Origin: Lactobacillus sp. ESL0791
GTDB taxonomy: Bacteria; Bacillota; Bacilli; Lactobacillales; Lactobacillaceae
Direction: 5' to 3'
Assembly (NCBI RefSeq): GCF_029433255.1
Contig: NZ_JAQTHU010000001.1
Coordinates: 2,320,398-2,384,397 of the forward strand
DNA length: 64,000 nt
The translations under genes were made by a program, and so were the position numbers. This document shows, piece after piece, positions 7,879-16,154 of this stretch. Numbering within the stretch: position 1 is the first letter of the stretch; each line of letters starts with the position of its first letter. The notes under the pieces are model-generated. The model saw only the letters and a program-made list of their open reading frames with translations, was not told the DNA's origin and searched no databases.

Positions 7879-9282
7879 TTGAATAGTTTACAACAACAAT
7901 TTATAAATGTCTTGGATAAGTTTTATGATGAAAGTGCCAATCTCTTACAGGGAAAAGTAACCTTAGATGAATTAATTGACCAGTTCATGCAAAACTTAAG
8001 AACTTGGGGATTAGAAGTTATTACCCAGCAGTTAGAACAGTTAGATAAGGATTACAAGCAGCTGGCAATTAGGAAAAAGCGGTATGCAGTTAAGGCCCTT
8101 CGTACCTGTATTAAGCAAACAGTTTACGGTCAAATTGCGTTTAAACGAACTTATTACCAAGACAAAAGTTCTGGCAAATATTTTTATTGGTTGGATGAAC
8201 AATTGCGTTTAGCTAAATATAGCCGAATGACCTTAGGCTTTAAAGCAGCAGTTTTAATTAATACCGGCAGGCATGCTTATCAAGAAGCTATTGACATGAC
8301 TAAGTACAATGCAATTCATTCTAAAGCTACAGTGATGAATATTGTTCACCATGAGGGAAAGCTAATTCCCAACTTGGTAGCAGAAGGAAAGATAAAGCCG
8401 CGCACCAACAAAGTACTTTATATTGAAGCTGATGAAGATCATGTTGCTTATCAAGACAGCAGTAATCGCTTTATGAAATTGGTTTATGTTCATGAAGGCT
8501 ACAATACAAGTGCGAAGCGCCATTTTATTAAGCATGCGGTTTACTTTACTGGTAATTATTTAGGCAGTGACAATGACTTATTGTGGGACGAAGTTTGGCA
8601 GTATGTTAAAGCAATGTATCCACAGGTAGAAAAAATTTATTTAGCTGGTGATGGCGCCGCTTGGATTAAGGCTGGAACGGCTTATTTCCCGCATTGTAAG
8701 TTCGTTCTTGACCGTTTTCATCTGTCTAAATACTGTCATTTAGCAAGTACCAAAGCAAAACAAGGTACAGCAGAAAAATTGTATGCATGGGCATTGAGCG
8801 GCAAGCAGGAAAAATTAAAATTATATTTTTCCACTAAGTTGTCTGACCCAGATTTGAGTAAAAGTGCGCGTAAACAAATTAAAAAGGCACAAACTTATAT
8901 CTTAGGTAACCTGGAGGCAATAGTGCGGGCCAGCGAGCAAGATTATCAGTGAGGTCATATCAGTCATTATTTGTCTGAGCGCTTAAGTTCAAGGCCTAAG
9001 GGCTGGAGCCTAGTTGGTGCCCAAAGTGTTGCTCGCGTGAGAATTTTTCAAATGAATGGCGGGAATGTAGCTAAATGCTTGCAAGAACAAGCAGACAAAT
9101 CTTTCAAGCAGGAACGTGTCAGCCGTGTAGATAAACGAATTAAATTGCAGCGTAAGGGGCTTAAAGATAATTATTATGAAATATGGCAGAGTAGTTTCGG
9201 AGAAAGTCAAAAACACCATTATTTCTTAGAAGGTTTAAAACATGGTGGACAAAAAATCGGTCAAAGCGAGTGCATAATATAA
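7879..9282 (+). pseudogene. ISLre2-family transposase (UPF0236), internal stop
   Basis: The frame starts with TTG and reads as an ISLre2-type transposase: N-terminal helical region, then YIEADEDHV and LAGDGAAWIKAG around putative catalytic Asp residues, RFHLSKY, and a C-terminal part with LSSRPKGWSLVGA. A single in-frame TGA at 8950-8952 splits it into 357 and 110 residues. Both parts are in the same frame, so there is no frameshift. Intact relatives usually carry a few extra residues (CSAEG-like) at this point, so a 9-nt deletion creating TGA is a plausible cause (inference). No clear terminal inverted repeats were found. The left end abuts the kinase gene, so the element looks decayed. Confidence 0.8.
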
Positions 9283-9372
9283 AAAATAATACTAAATAAC
9301 AGAATCTTATCAGACGGGTCTTTGTAAACAAGTACCCACAAAAAGTTGACACTAACAAAAAATTCCGCATAA

Positions 9373-9401
9373 TTGACGTACTTAATAACGGACGCTATAC
9401 T
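9373..9401 (+). promoter_or_regulatory. Sigma-A promoter of the toxin-antitoxin operon
   Basis: TTGACG (9373-9378), 17-bp spacer and TATACT (9396-9401) stand 29 bp before the antitoxin ATG, which has an AGGAGG-like RBS. This is close to consensus. Confidence 0.75.
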
Positions 9402-9430
9402 TATTTTAAATATAATTAGGAGGTATAATT

Positions 9431-9697
9431 ATGGCAGATATTGTAACCCCAACTAAAGCACGAACAAATTTATATAGTTTAATCAATAAAACTAACCGTG
9501 ATGCCAAGCCTGTAATTATTGCAGGAGCAACCGACGAAAAAAGTGCCGTTTTAATTAGTAAACGTGAATATGACGAATTACAAGAAACTTTAGCATTAAT
9601 TAGCAATGGTCAACTACAAGATGCGATCAAACGCGATAATGAAAAAGCTGAAGCCATTGACTTAGAGACAATGATTGCAGAAATTGACGCCAAATGA
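9431..9697 (+). CDS. yefM: YefM/Phd-family antitoxin
   Basis: This 88-residue protein starts with a typical Phd/YefM DNA-binding fold (MADIVTPTKARTNLYSLI, then KPVIIAG and SAVLISKREYDELQE) followed by an acidic, probably disordered C-terminus that in this family neutralises a RelE-fold toxin. It overlaps the toxin gene by 4 nt (ATGA), the usual coupling. The complex normally represses its own promoter, here at 9373-9401. It looks intact even though the toxin is not. Confidence 0.88.
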   Translation: MADIVTPTKARTNLYSLINKTNRDAKPVIIAGATDEKSAVLISKREYDELQETLALISNGQLQDAIKRDNEKAEAIDLETMIAEIDAK

Positions 9698-9961
9698 CTA
9701 AGTGGCAAATTAAAATTAAACCATCTGCTAAGAACGATCTAAAGAAACTCATGCAGAGTAATTTACGTAACCGATTTAAGGAAATAGTAGAAACTATCGA
9801 GCAGAATCCTTATAATCCCATTCAATCGTTTGAAAAGCTTGAACCATCTGGTAAAAATTATTATTCAAGACGTTTAAACAGTCAACACAGAATAATTTAT
9901 AAGATAAATAAACAGAATAAATTGTACAGCCATTTTATCCTGCTGGTCACATTATGAATAA
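9694..9961 (+). pseudogene. yoeB: YoeB/Txe-family toxin with C-terminal frameshift
   Basis: Residues 1-79 match the YoeB mRNA interferase family (IKIKPSAKNDLKKL at the start, YSRRLNSQHRIIY in the core). The family ends in CxxHY, whose His and Tyr are catalytic in E. coli YoeB (His83, Tyr84). Here the frame ends in FILLVTL with a stop at 9957, but the other frame reads ILSCWSHYE and stops at 9961. One extra base around AGCC (9928-9931) explains this. The toxin is therefore probably inactive unless the base is a sequencing error. The neighbouring antitoxin is intact. Confidence 0.85.
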
Positions 9962-9996
9962 AAGCAAGCTAGCTAAACGGTTAGTTTGCTTTTTTA
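9961..9996 (+). terminator. Terminator after the toxin-antitoxin operon
   Basis: AAAGCAA pairs with TTGCTTT around an imperfect AGCTAA/TTAG inner stem, followed by a T run. It starts at the (shifted) toxin stop. Confidence 0.65.
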
Positions 9997-10027
9997 ACTG
10001 CAAACTTTTCTCCTAAATAACTTGCAA

Positions 10028-10053
10028 ATATTTTACTTCTTAAAAAATTCTGC
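10028..10053. repeat. 26-bp direct repeat, left copy (right copy 14329-14354)
   Basis: The 26 bases 10028-10053 are identical to 14329-14354, where they form the 3' end of an ABC exporter gene (residues AEFFKK and stop). The two copies are in the same orientation and flank exactly the two-component/ABC-2 operon. Similarity stops sharply on both sides. The arrangement resembles attachment sites left by insertion into the 3' end of a gene. Confidence 0.85.
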
Positions 10054-10102
10054 GTTTACCTGAGTGCCATCGCTATTCCCTTTATTCTTTATAATTCAGT
10101 GC

Positions 10103-10855
10103 CTACGCATCATAGTGCTGGTATTTAATGACTGCTACAAATAAGATAGCTATAACCCAAATAATTAAAGATAAGCTTCCTAAAGCTGGCGTTAATATCA
10201 TATTGCCGCTATGGTGCGAACCCCACATCGCTAGCCCTGCAGCATCGGGTAAATATTTAGCCAGTTCAATATATTTTCTTAGAATTGGCCCAAAAATGAA
10301 ATAATATGTCAGTATCCCAACTAAAGACGAGGTAGTACGCCGGACAAGAATACTGATACCTGCAGTAAGTAAGGCTGTCAAAGTAAGATAGGCGGTTACC
10401 GTCAATAACTTTTTAATTATCGCCCAAGATGATGCCTTTATCACGGCACTGCTATAAAAAAGTTTAACAATTAAGACCCCCATCCCCGGAATAATAAAGG
10501 CAAACGGAATCAGCAGCAATAGAAGCGCTAAAAGCTTGGCAAATAGTTGTATCCTTCTCCAAGGCATGGCAGCTAATGTCGCCCGGATTTGACCACTATT
10601 ATACTCTGAACAAATAGCTAGAATCCCCAAAATCATAAAACCAGCTTGAATATAACTGACTGGAGACAGCCCAACATCAAGTATATTTAACGTTATCACC
10701 TTTTCTCGTGCAGCATTATTGGCAAAAGCTAAAGTTAAAACAATATTTGCTGCCAGTGTACTGCAAATTGTCCACCAGACTAAAGACAATGTCCATAATT
10801 TCCGCCATTCAGCAGCAAGGGCACGCAAGAATCTACTCTTTTGCAAAATTGTCAC
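10103..10855 (-). CDS. ABC-2 type transporter permease, second subunit
   Basis: This 250-residue membrane protein has about six helices. It starts at a GTG overlapping the stop of the preceding gene (GTGTGA), the tight coupling expected for a subunit pair. It resembles the other permease at 10852-11613: EFxKL/EWRKLW near the N-terminus, SSEYF/CSEYNSGQIR, LLxxGISI and a YLPDAAGL/YLPDMAGL motif. Such pairs occur in BcrAB/LanFEG-type exporters that protect against bacitracin-like or lantibiotic peptides. The operon includes a two-component system, supporting a stress-sensing and detoxification role (inference). Confidence 0.82.
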   Translation of the reverse strand: MTILQKSRFLRALAAEWRKLWTLSLVWWTICSTLAANIVLTLAFANNAAREKVITLNILDVGLSPVSYIQAGFMILGILAICSEYNSGQIRATLAAMPWRRIQLFAKLLALLLLLIPFAFIIPGMGVLIVKLFYSSAVIKASSWAIIKKLLTVTAYLTLTALLTAGISILVRRTTSSLVGILTYYFIFGPILRKYIELAKYLPDAAGLAMWGSHHSGNMILTPALGSLSLIIWVIAILFVAVIKYQHYDA

Positions 10856-11613
10856 ACATCCCTTCTGCAAAACACAATAGCAGCCAGCAGAAATAGCCCA
10901 GTAATCCAAGCTGTCATAATAGTTCCTGCCAAAAGCGGCGAAAAGCTAACACCAGTGCCGCTAACTTTGGTAAACATCCTAAGCCCCGCCATATCCGGTA
11001 AATAATTAGCCAATATAGTAGTTTTTGCTAATAAATAAGAAACAGTCACAACTGAACTATTGAGAATCAAAAATGTCAATGGAATTATACCGTTACGCGT
11101 GAAAACAGTAATTGCTAAAGCCAACAATGCAGTTAATACCCAATAATAAATAACTCCTAAAAATTTACCAATTTCTTTAAATTTAATTGCAGGAGCATAC
11201 GAACCAAGAACTAACTTAATTGTCAAAAAAGTAATAACACTCGCAATAATTGCTAAAAATGCACTTACAAGTGTAGTAACCACACACTTAGAAAGTAATA
11301 ACCGTAGACGTGCAGGCACACTCAATAAACTAGTTGTAATCTGCCTACTGTTCCCAGACTCTGCATTTTCAGTAAAATATTCGCTGCTAATCATAATAAC
11401 GCCCAAAATAATTATACCCGCAACCCCAAATGCTAATTCTTGAAAGCCAAGCCCTGGATCAATCTTCGTTAATATGCCTTTTCTTAAATCAGAAAGTGCG
11501 TAGTACGAATTAATCGCAGTAATTACTGGTGCGATTAGAATACTTACAAGAAAAGCCAGCCAGGCTGACGGAAGAGAAAAAAGTTTACAAAACTCTGAAT
11601 TAATGTCGTTCAT
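10852..11613 (-). CDS. ABC-2 type transporter permease, first subunit
   Basis: This 253-residue protein has six predicted membrane helices and is homologous to the next gene (shared SSEYFTENAESGNSRQITTS-like loop and YLPDMAGL). Its ATG overlaps the ATPase stop (TAATG), so ATPase and both permeases are coupled. The family moves antimicrobial peptides or lipids across the membrane. No extracytoplasmic loop large enough to be a BceB-type sensor is present, so it is closer to LanEG/BcrB than to BceB. Confidence 0.82.
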   Translation of the reverse strand: MNDINSEFCKLFSLPSAWLAFLVSILIAPVITAINSYYALSDLRKGILTKIDPGLGFQELAFGVAGIIILGVIMISSEYFTENAESGNSRQITTSLLSVPARLRLLLSKCVVTTLVSAFLAIIASVITFLTIKLVLGSYAPAIKFKEIGKFLGVIYYWVLTALLALAITVFTRNGIIPLTFLILNSSVVTVSYLLAKTTILANYLPDMAGLRMFTKVSGTGVSFSPLLAGTIMTAWITGLFLLAAIVFCRRDV

Positions 11614-12323
11614 TACTGCTTCCCTCCATCATGTTTAATAAGCGTAAAAAATGCATCTTCTAAACAAGAATGAGCACCGATTACTTCTCTTAATGTTCCG
11701 TTAGCAATAATTTGGCCATGATTAATAATAATCACGTCATCTACTGTTTCCGCTGTCTCACCCATCAAATGACTAGACAACAATACTGTTTTCCCGGATT
11801 GAGCACGTTTATGTAAAAAATTTCGCAGCCACCGGATGCCTTCTGGATCCAAACCATTCGTTGGTTCATCCAAAATAAGAATATCTGGATCCCCAAGTAG
11901 TGCTGCTCCAAGAGCTAACCTACGCGACATCCCAAGAGAATACTGTTTAACACGCTTGCTAGCAGCCTGAGTTAACCCAACAATTTCCAATACTTCGTCT
12001 ACCCTGCTGGTAGAAATCCCTGCAGCCTGAGCAATCCATTTTAAATGATTTCTCCCAGTACGTGCGGGATGCGCACCGGAACCATCTAATACAGCTCCTA
12101 CCGTATAAAGCGGGTTTTTAAGTTTGATATATGGAATGCCATTAATTAATGCATTTCCCGAAGTTGCTTGATCCAATCCTAGTAAAATCCTGATAGTGGA
12201 ACTTTTACCTGCACCATTAGGACCTAAAAATCCTGTAACCCTACCACTTTTTACCTGAAAACTTAGATTCTGTAAGATTGTTGCAGAGCCCCGTTTTTTA
12301 GTTAGATTATTGACTGAAATCAT
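11613..12323 (-). CDS. ABC transporter ATP-binding protein (BcrA-like)
   Basis: A 236-residue ATPase: Walker A GPNGAGKSS, a signature of the form YSLGMSRR, Walker B ILILDEPTNGLDP and switch His in SSHLMGE. The QYSLGM form of the signature is typical of the BcrA/lantibiotic immunity group. The ATG chosen has GAAAGG 8 nt upstream. It is first of three coupled ABC genes, 77 nt after the histidine kinase stop, in one probable operon with the regulators. Confidence 0.88.
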   Translation of the reverse strand: MISVNNLTKKRGSATILQNLSFQVKSGRVTGFLGPNGAGKSSTIRILLGLDQATSGNALINGIPYIKLKNPLYTVGAVLDGSGAHPARTGRNHLKWIAQAAGISTSRVDEVLEIVGLTQAASKRVKQYSLGMSRRLALGAALLGDPDILILDEPTNGLDPEGIRWLRNFLHKRAQSGKTVLLSSHLMGETAETVDDVIIINHGQIIANGTLREVIGAHSCLEDAFFTLIKHDGGKQ

Positions 12324-12400
12324 CGATAACACACCTTTCTTTTATTTATGTGCCTATCTTAGTATTTTCAGTCAAAACTAAAATTAGTTTCTGGTTAAAT

Positions 12401-13408
12401 TCAGTCTAATTTTTTAGAAATTTGCACACTTGTTCCATGCTTAGATGAAACAAAATTAATTTCCAATGACATCTGCTCCAGCATATAACGCGAAACGGTT
12501 AACCCAATTCCTAAACCTTGATTAGCAGAAAGATGCCCCATCCCTGGACCATGATCCTTAATAGTTAACTGCTCTGTTTTAAAATCTAAGAAGATGGCAA
12601 GATATTTCCCTGCGCTAGCGTGCCGTAAAACATTTTGAAAAATATTATTCAGCACTCTATTGAACCACTGTGGATCCACTTCCCACGTAAAAGAATGATT
12701 TTCCGGTAAACAAACATCTATCCGAAAATCCTTTTGCTCAAAGGTCGGATACCAAGAGGCAACTGCTACTCTAACTAATCTCACGATATTGACTACTTGC
12801 GGATGATACGGGTATTTTCCTGCCTGTAATAGTGAGTAATCTAGCAAATTATTGACTAGTTCTCCTATATACGAAATAGTTTGATTAAGCGAGGTAAGTG
12901 TTAACTTGCCTTTCTCACTGAGGTTCTCGCGCTCAAGCTGTGCCGTTTGCCCCCGTAAAACCGTTAAAGGTGTCCGAATATCATGCGAAATATCTGCAAT
13001 CAATTTTTGTCTTAGTTTCTCTTCTTCTTTCTCTTTTTGATAACTTTCTTTCAATTGCTGCGACATTTGATTAAATGCAAACTCTAATTGGGCAATTTCA
13101 TCTATTTTGCCTTTTTTAATAGAAATTTTTTGCGGAATAGTAGAATTTTTCGTGGCGACTTCCATTGCCTTTTGCAAAGGAAGTAAGCGTTTATGCAAAC
13201 GATAAAAAAAGAGCCCAGAAATCATTACAAAAAGAATCACCACACAAAATAGGAGCAATAAAACGGCTTGATAACGGGTTGCTGAATAAGCAGTTTGCGT
13301 TTTTTCAACCGGATAAATTCCGACCAACATTAGGAACAGTCCCAGTAGCAAAAAAATCAATATTAAAAAATGAAAGTACAAATAACGCCGTAAAGATCGT
13401 TTTTTCAT
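12401..13408 (-). CDS. Sensor histidine kinase
   Basis: This 335-residue kinase has two N-terminal membrane helices (about 12-33 and 46-69) joined by a very short outside loop, then a HAMP-like linker, H-box ISHDIRTP, N-box around NVLRHA and G-boxes DHGPGMG and GLGIGL. The short loop suggests intramembrane sensing or sensing through the partner transporter. The start overlaps the response regulator stop (ATGA). It probably controls the downstream ABC-2 genes. Confidence 0.9.
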   Translation of the reverse strand: MKKRSLRRYLYFHFLILIFLLLGLFLMLVGIYPVEKTQTAYSATRYQAVLLLLFCVVILFVMISGLFFYRLHKRLLPLQKAMEVATKNSTIPQKISIKKGKIDEIAQLEFAFNQMSQQLKESYQKEKEEEKLRQKLIADISHDIRTPLTVLRGQTAQLERENLSEKGKLTLTSLNQTISYIGELVNNLLDYSLLQAGKYPYHPQVVNIVRLVRVAVASWYPTFEQKDFRIDVCLPENHSFTWEVDPQWFNRVLNNIFQNVLRHASAGKYLAIFLDFKTEQLTIKDHGPGMGHLSANQGLGIGLTVSRYMLEQMSLEINFVSSKHGTSVQISKKLD

Positions 13409-14094
13409 TGTTTCACCCGATACCCAATACCACGAATTGTCTGAATCACCGTCGGTTTATCTGGATCTTGTTCCAATTTTATCCGCAAATGACGCAAATG
13501 AACTGACAATGTTTTATCACCATCAATATAGGGTTCCTCCCATACATCTTCAAAAATCTGCTCTTTGGTCATTATTTGATTTGCATGTTTCACCAAATAT
13601 GCCAAAATCTGGTATTCTTTGCCCGTCAGCACAATTTCTTGCTTAGTTTCTTCATTCATGACAGTATGGGCAGAAAAATCTATTATAAGATGGTTACCAA
13701 ACTTAATTTTGTTAGTTTCTATAAAATTATTGCGGCGTAACAGGACTTCTATTCTTGCTGCCAATTCTTCTGGGGCAAATGGTTTAGTCAAATAATCATC
13801 CGCAAATTTTAATCCGGTAACTTTATCTTCAAGTGCTGTTCGTGCAGACAACAAAAGAATTGGTACCTGTGGCCGCAATTTTTTAAATCTTTTTCCAAGA
13901 GTAAAACCATCAAGACCAGGCAGCATAATATCTAGTACAACAATATCAGCCAAATCAAAATATTTTTGCGCATCTTGACCCGATAAAAGCCAATAAACTT
14001 GATAGCCGCGCTGGGTTAATTCATCCTTGACCCACTTACCAATGTCCTCATTATCTTCAATATATAAAATTACGCAGCTTTTTATGTAAGTCAT
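13405..14094 (-). CDS. OmpR/PhoB-family response regulator
   Basis: This 229-residue protein has an N-terminal receiver domain with the phospho-acceptor region VVLDIMLPGLDG, an acidic pocket near EDNED and the switch Lys in DYLTKPF. The C-terminal winged helix (VHLRHLRIKLE, then IRGIGYRV) is OmpR-type. It is the first gene of the operon regulator-kinase-ATPase-permease-permease, with GAGG 8 nt ahead of its ATG. The 239-bp gap upstream must hold the promoter, but no convincing operator repeat was found. Confidence 0.93.
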   Translation of the reverse strand: MTYIKSCVILYIEDNEDIGKWVKDELTQRGYQVYWLLSGQDAQKYFDLADIVVLDIMLPGLDGFTLGKRFKKLRPQVPILLLSARTALEDKVTGLKFADDYLTKPFAPEELAARIEVLLRRNNFIETNKIKFGNHLIIDFSAHTVMNEETKQEIVLTGKEYQILAYLVKHANQIMTKEQIFEDVWEEPYIDGDKTLSVHLRHLRIKLEQDPDKPTVIQTIRGIGYRVKQ

Positions 14095-14333
14095 TAACTA
14101 AACCTCATTTCTTGCAGCTGAACAATTAAATTATGATAATTATAGGTTAGGTAAGAAGTATTAGCAATTTAGCAAAAATTGGGATTGGTGGCTGATCTAA
14201 CAGCATAAATAACATTATAACTAACAAAATTAGACTAAATTTAACCAGCAATTATGGTTGGCTTAGTATTTTAGAAAAATTTATGCATAATTCAATGTAT
14301 TTACTAATGAATACTATAGTTATCACAGATATT

Positions 14334-16154
14334 TTACTTCTTAAAAAATTCTGCCTGTGCTTTGTACAGATTAGAGTAAATTCCCGGTTTTTTCATTAGC
14401 TGCGCGTGCGTCCCCTGCTGAACCAACTGCCCCTTATCCAGCACATAAATATAGTCGCTTGCTCGCGTCGAACTCATGCGGTGCGAAATAAAGAGCGCCG
14501 TCTGTTTATGCGTTAAGTCAGCAAACTGATCAAACACTTCGGCTTCAGCCAAGGGATCAAGTGCTGCGGTTGGCTCATCTAAAACATAAAATTTGCTGTC
14601 ACGATAAACCGCTCTAGCAATGGCCAGCTTTTGCTGCTCGCCACCGGAAAAATTGACTCCTTGCTCACTCAAGACATTTGACACCGGTGTCTCTATTCCT
14701 AGCTCTAACCCGGCAACTTTTTTATCTAAGCCTACCTCTGTTAGTGCATTCTGCACCTTGGCAGAAATAATTTTTCGATCAGCTGCCACATTTTTAGCCA
14801 GTGATTCTGCTGTTAAGAAAAAGTGTTGTGAAACCACCGCAAAAAAGTCCTGGTAATTTTTTAAATCTAAGTCGGCAATGTCCTGACCATTAAATAAAAT
14901 TTTCCCAGCTGTCGGCCTGACTAGTCGCAATAGTAGCTTTACCAAAGTTGTTTTACCGCTGCCATTTTGCCCCACCAAAGCCGTCTTAACACCACTCTTC
15001 AAAGTTAAACTTACATCCTGCAGCGCATAAGTTTCCTGTCCTGGATAACGATAAGAAACGTGAACAAACTCAACCGTAAAATCTGTCGTTTTTAATAGTT
15101 TCGGCTTATCCGCAGATTTTTCCTCACCCATTTGCATAAATTCACTAAATTGTTCCATTGTTTTAAATGAACCCGCACGTTTGCCCCATGAACTGAACAA
15201 ATTACCTAAACTAGTAATCAACAACTCAAGCGTACCAACCGCTGAAATCAGATTACCGATGCTAAGCCCGCCTTGAACAATGAACAAACCGATAACAACA
15301 TACAGCAAACCAATTGCTAGGCTCGTTGCCAAATCAGACACAACATAAACACCCAATGCTTTACTCTGAATTTTTTCATCTCGATCAGTGCCATTGATTA
15401 TTTGCTTTTTGGCGTGCTGCAAATAAGTATTCTCAGGGTCAAACAAGCGCAGCAGCTTGTTAACACTGATTTCGGTAAAAGCATACTCCAAATAATAGGA
15501 CAACAGCCGGTTAAATTTAATATTTACTGCGAAAAACTGCTGAAAAATTTTCCCAGACCAATTTCCAACTTTCTCCGAAAGATAGAGCGGCAAGATAACT
15601 GCCATTAATAAAAAGACAAGGAAAATTGGGCCTTGACCGTTAACTGCCGCTTGTTGCCAGCCTTTAACTAAAATATAGCAGACAATCGTACCAGAAGTCA
15701 GCAGTGTCACCACAAAACTGGCAAAATCATTAACAACATTGGCAATAAACTGTTGAAAGCCACCGGTAAATTGCATCCCCTCACTGATATCGCTATACAA
15801 CTGGCGGAATTTAGGCGACATAAAAGTTTCATAATCAACTTGAACAAGATGCCGCGAAATCTGAGCTTGGGCCCGCTGATTGAGCAGGCGGCTGTGCCGA
15901 TCTGCCAGCTCGCTAAAATAATTATCCGCGATATTCAATATAAATTTAATAGTTAAAAATAACAAACCCACTTTTAACGCTAAACTCCAATTCTGCTTGG
16001 TTACTAAAATATTTACTTCAAGTCCCAAAAATAAAACGTTTAAGATGTCAATTAAGCTGTTAATTACCGCCCGGATAACCTGAACGGCCAGCACATGGGG
16101 ATACAATTTATTGGTTTCATGCAAAAGTAACTTTACTTCTTGTTTATCTTTCAT
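14334..16154 (-). CDS. ABC exporter subunit (TMD-NBD), second of pair B
   Basis: This 606-residue half transporter starts at the ATG behind GGGAGGAACAGC; earlier in-frame ATGs lie inside the upstream gene without an RBS. Membrane domain about 1-330. The NBD has Walker A GQNGSGKTT, canonical signature FSGGEQQ and Walker B FYVLDEP. It overlaps the upstream partner by 11 nt. Its last codons (AEFFKK, stop) form the right copy of the 26-bp repeat. The partner gene and small peptide upstream suggest a peptide exporter. Confidence 0.88.
   Translation of the reverse strand: MKDKQEVKLLLHETNKLYPHVLAVQVIRAVINSLIDILNVLFLGLEVNILVTKQNWSLALKVGLLFLTIKFILNIADNYFSELADRHSRLLNQRAQAQISRHLVQVDYETFMSPKFRQLYSDISEGMQFTGGFQQFIANVVNDFASFVVTLLTSGTIVCYILVKGWQQAAVNGQGPIFLVFLLMAVILPLYLSEKVGNWSGKIFQQFFAVNIKFNRLLSYYLEYAFTEISVNKLLRLFDPENTYLQHAKKQIINGTDRDEKIQSKALGVYVVSDLATSLAIGLLYVVIGLFIVQGGLSIGNLISAVGTLELLITSLGNLFSSWGKRAGSFKTMEQFSEFMQMGEEKSADKPKLLKTTDFTVEFVHVSYRYPGQETYALQDVSLTLKSGVKTALVGQNGSGKTTLVKLLLRLVRPTAGKILFNGQDIADLDLKNYQDFFAVVSQHFFLTAESLAKNVAADRKIISAKVQNALTEVGLDKKVAGLELGIETPVSNVLSEQGVNFSGGEQQKLAIARAVYRDSKFYVLDEPTAALDPLAEAEVFDQFADLTHKQTALFISHRMSSTRASDYIYVLDKGQLVQQGTHAQLMKKPGIYSNLYKAQAEFFKK

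Noticed and set aside
10103..14094. Nisin/lantibiotic immunity and biosynthesis cluster
   Set aside because: The transporter and regulators resemble immunity systems, but no lantibiotic precursor, LanB/C/M or protease gene is near. Only a sensing and resistance role can be proposed.
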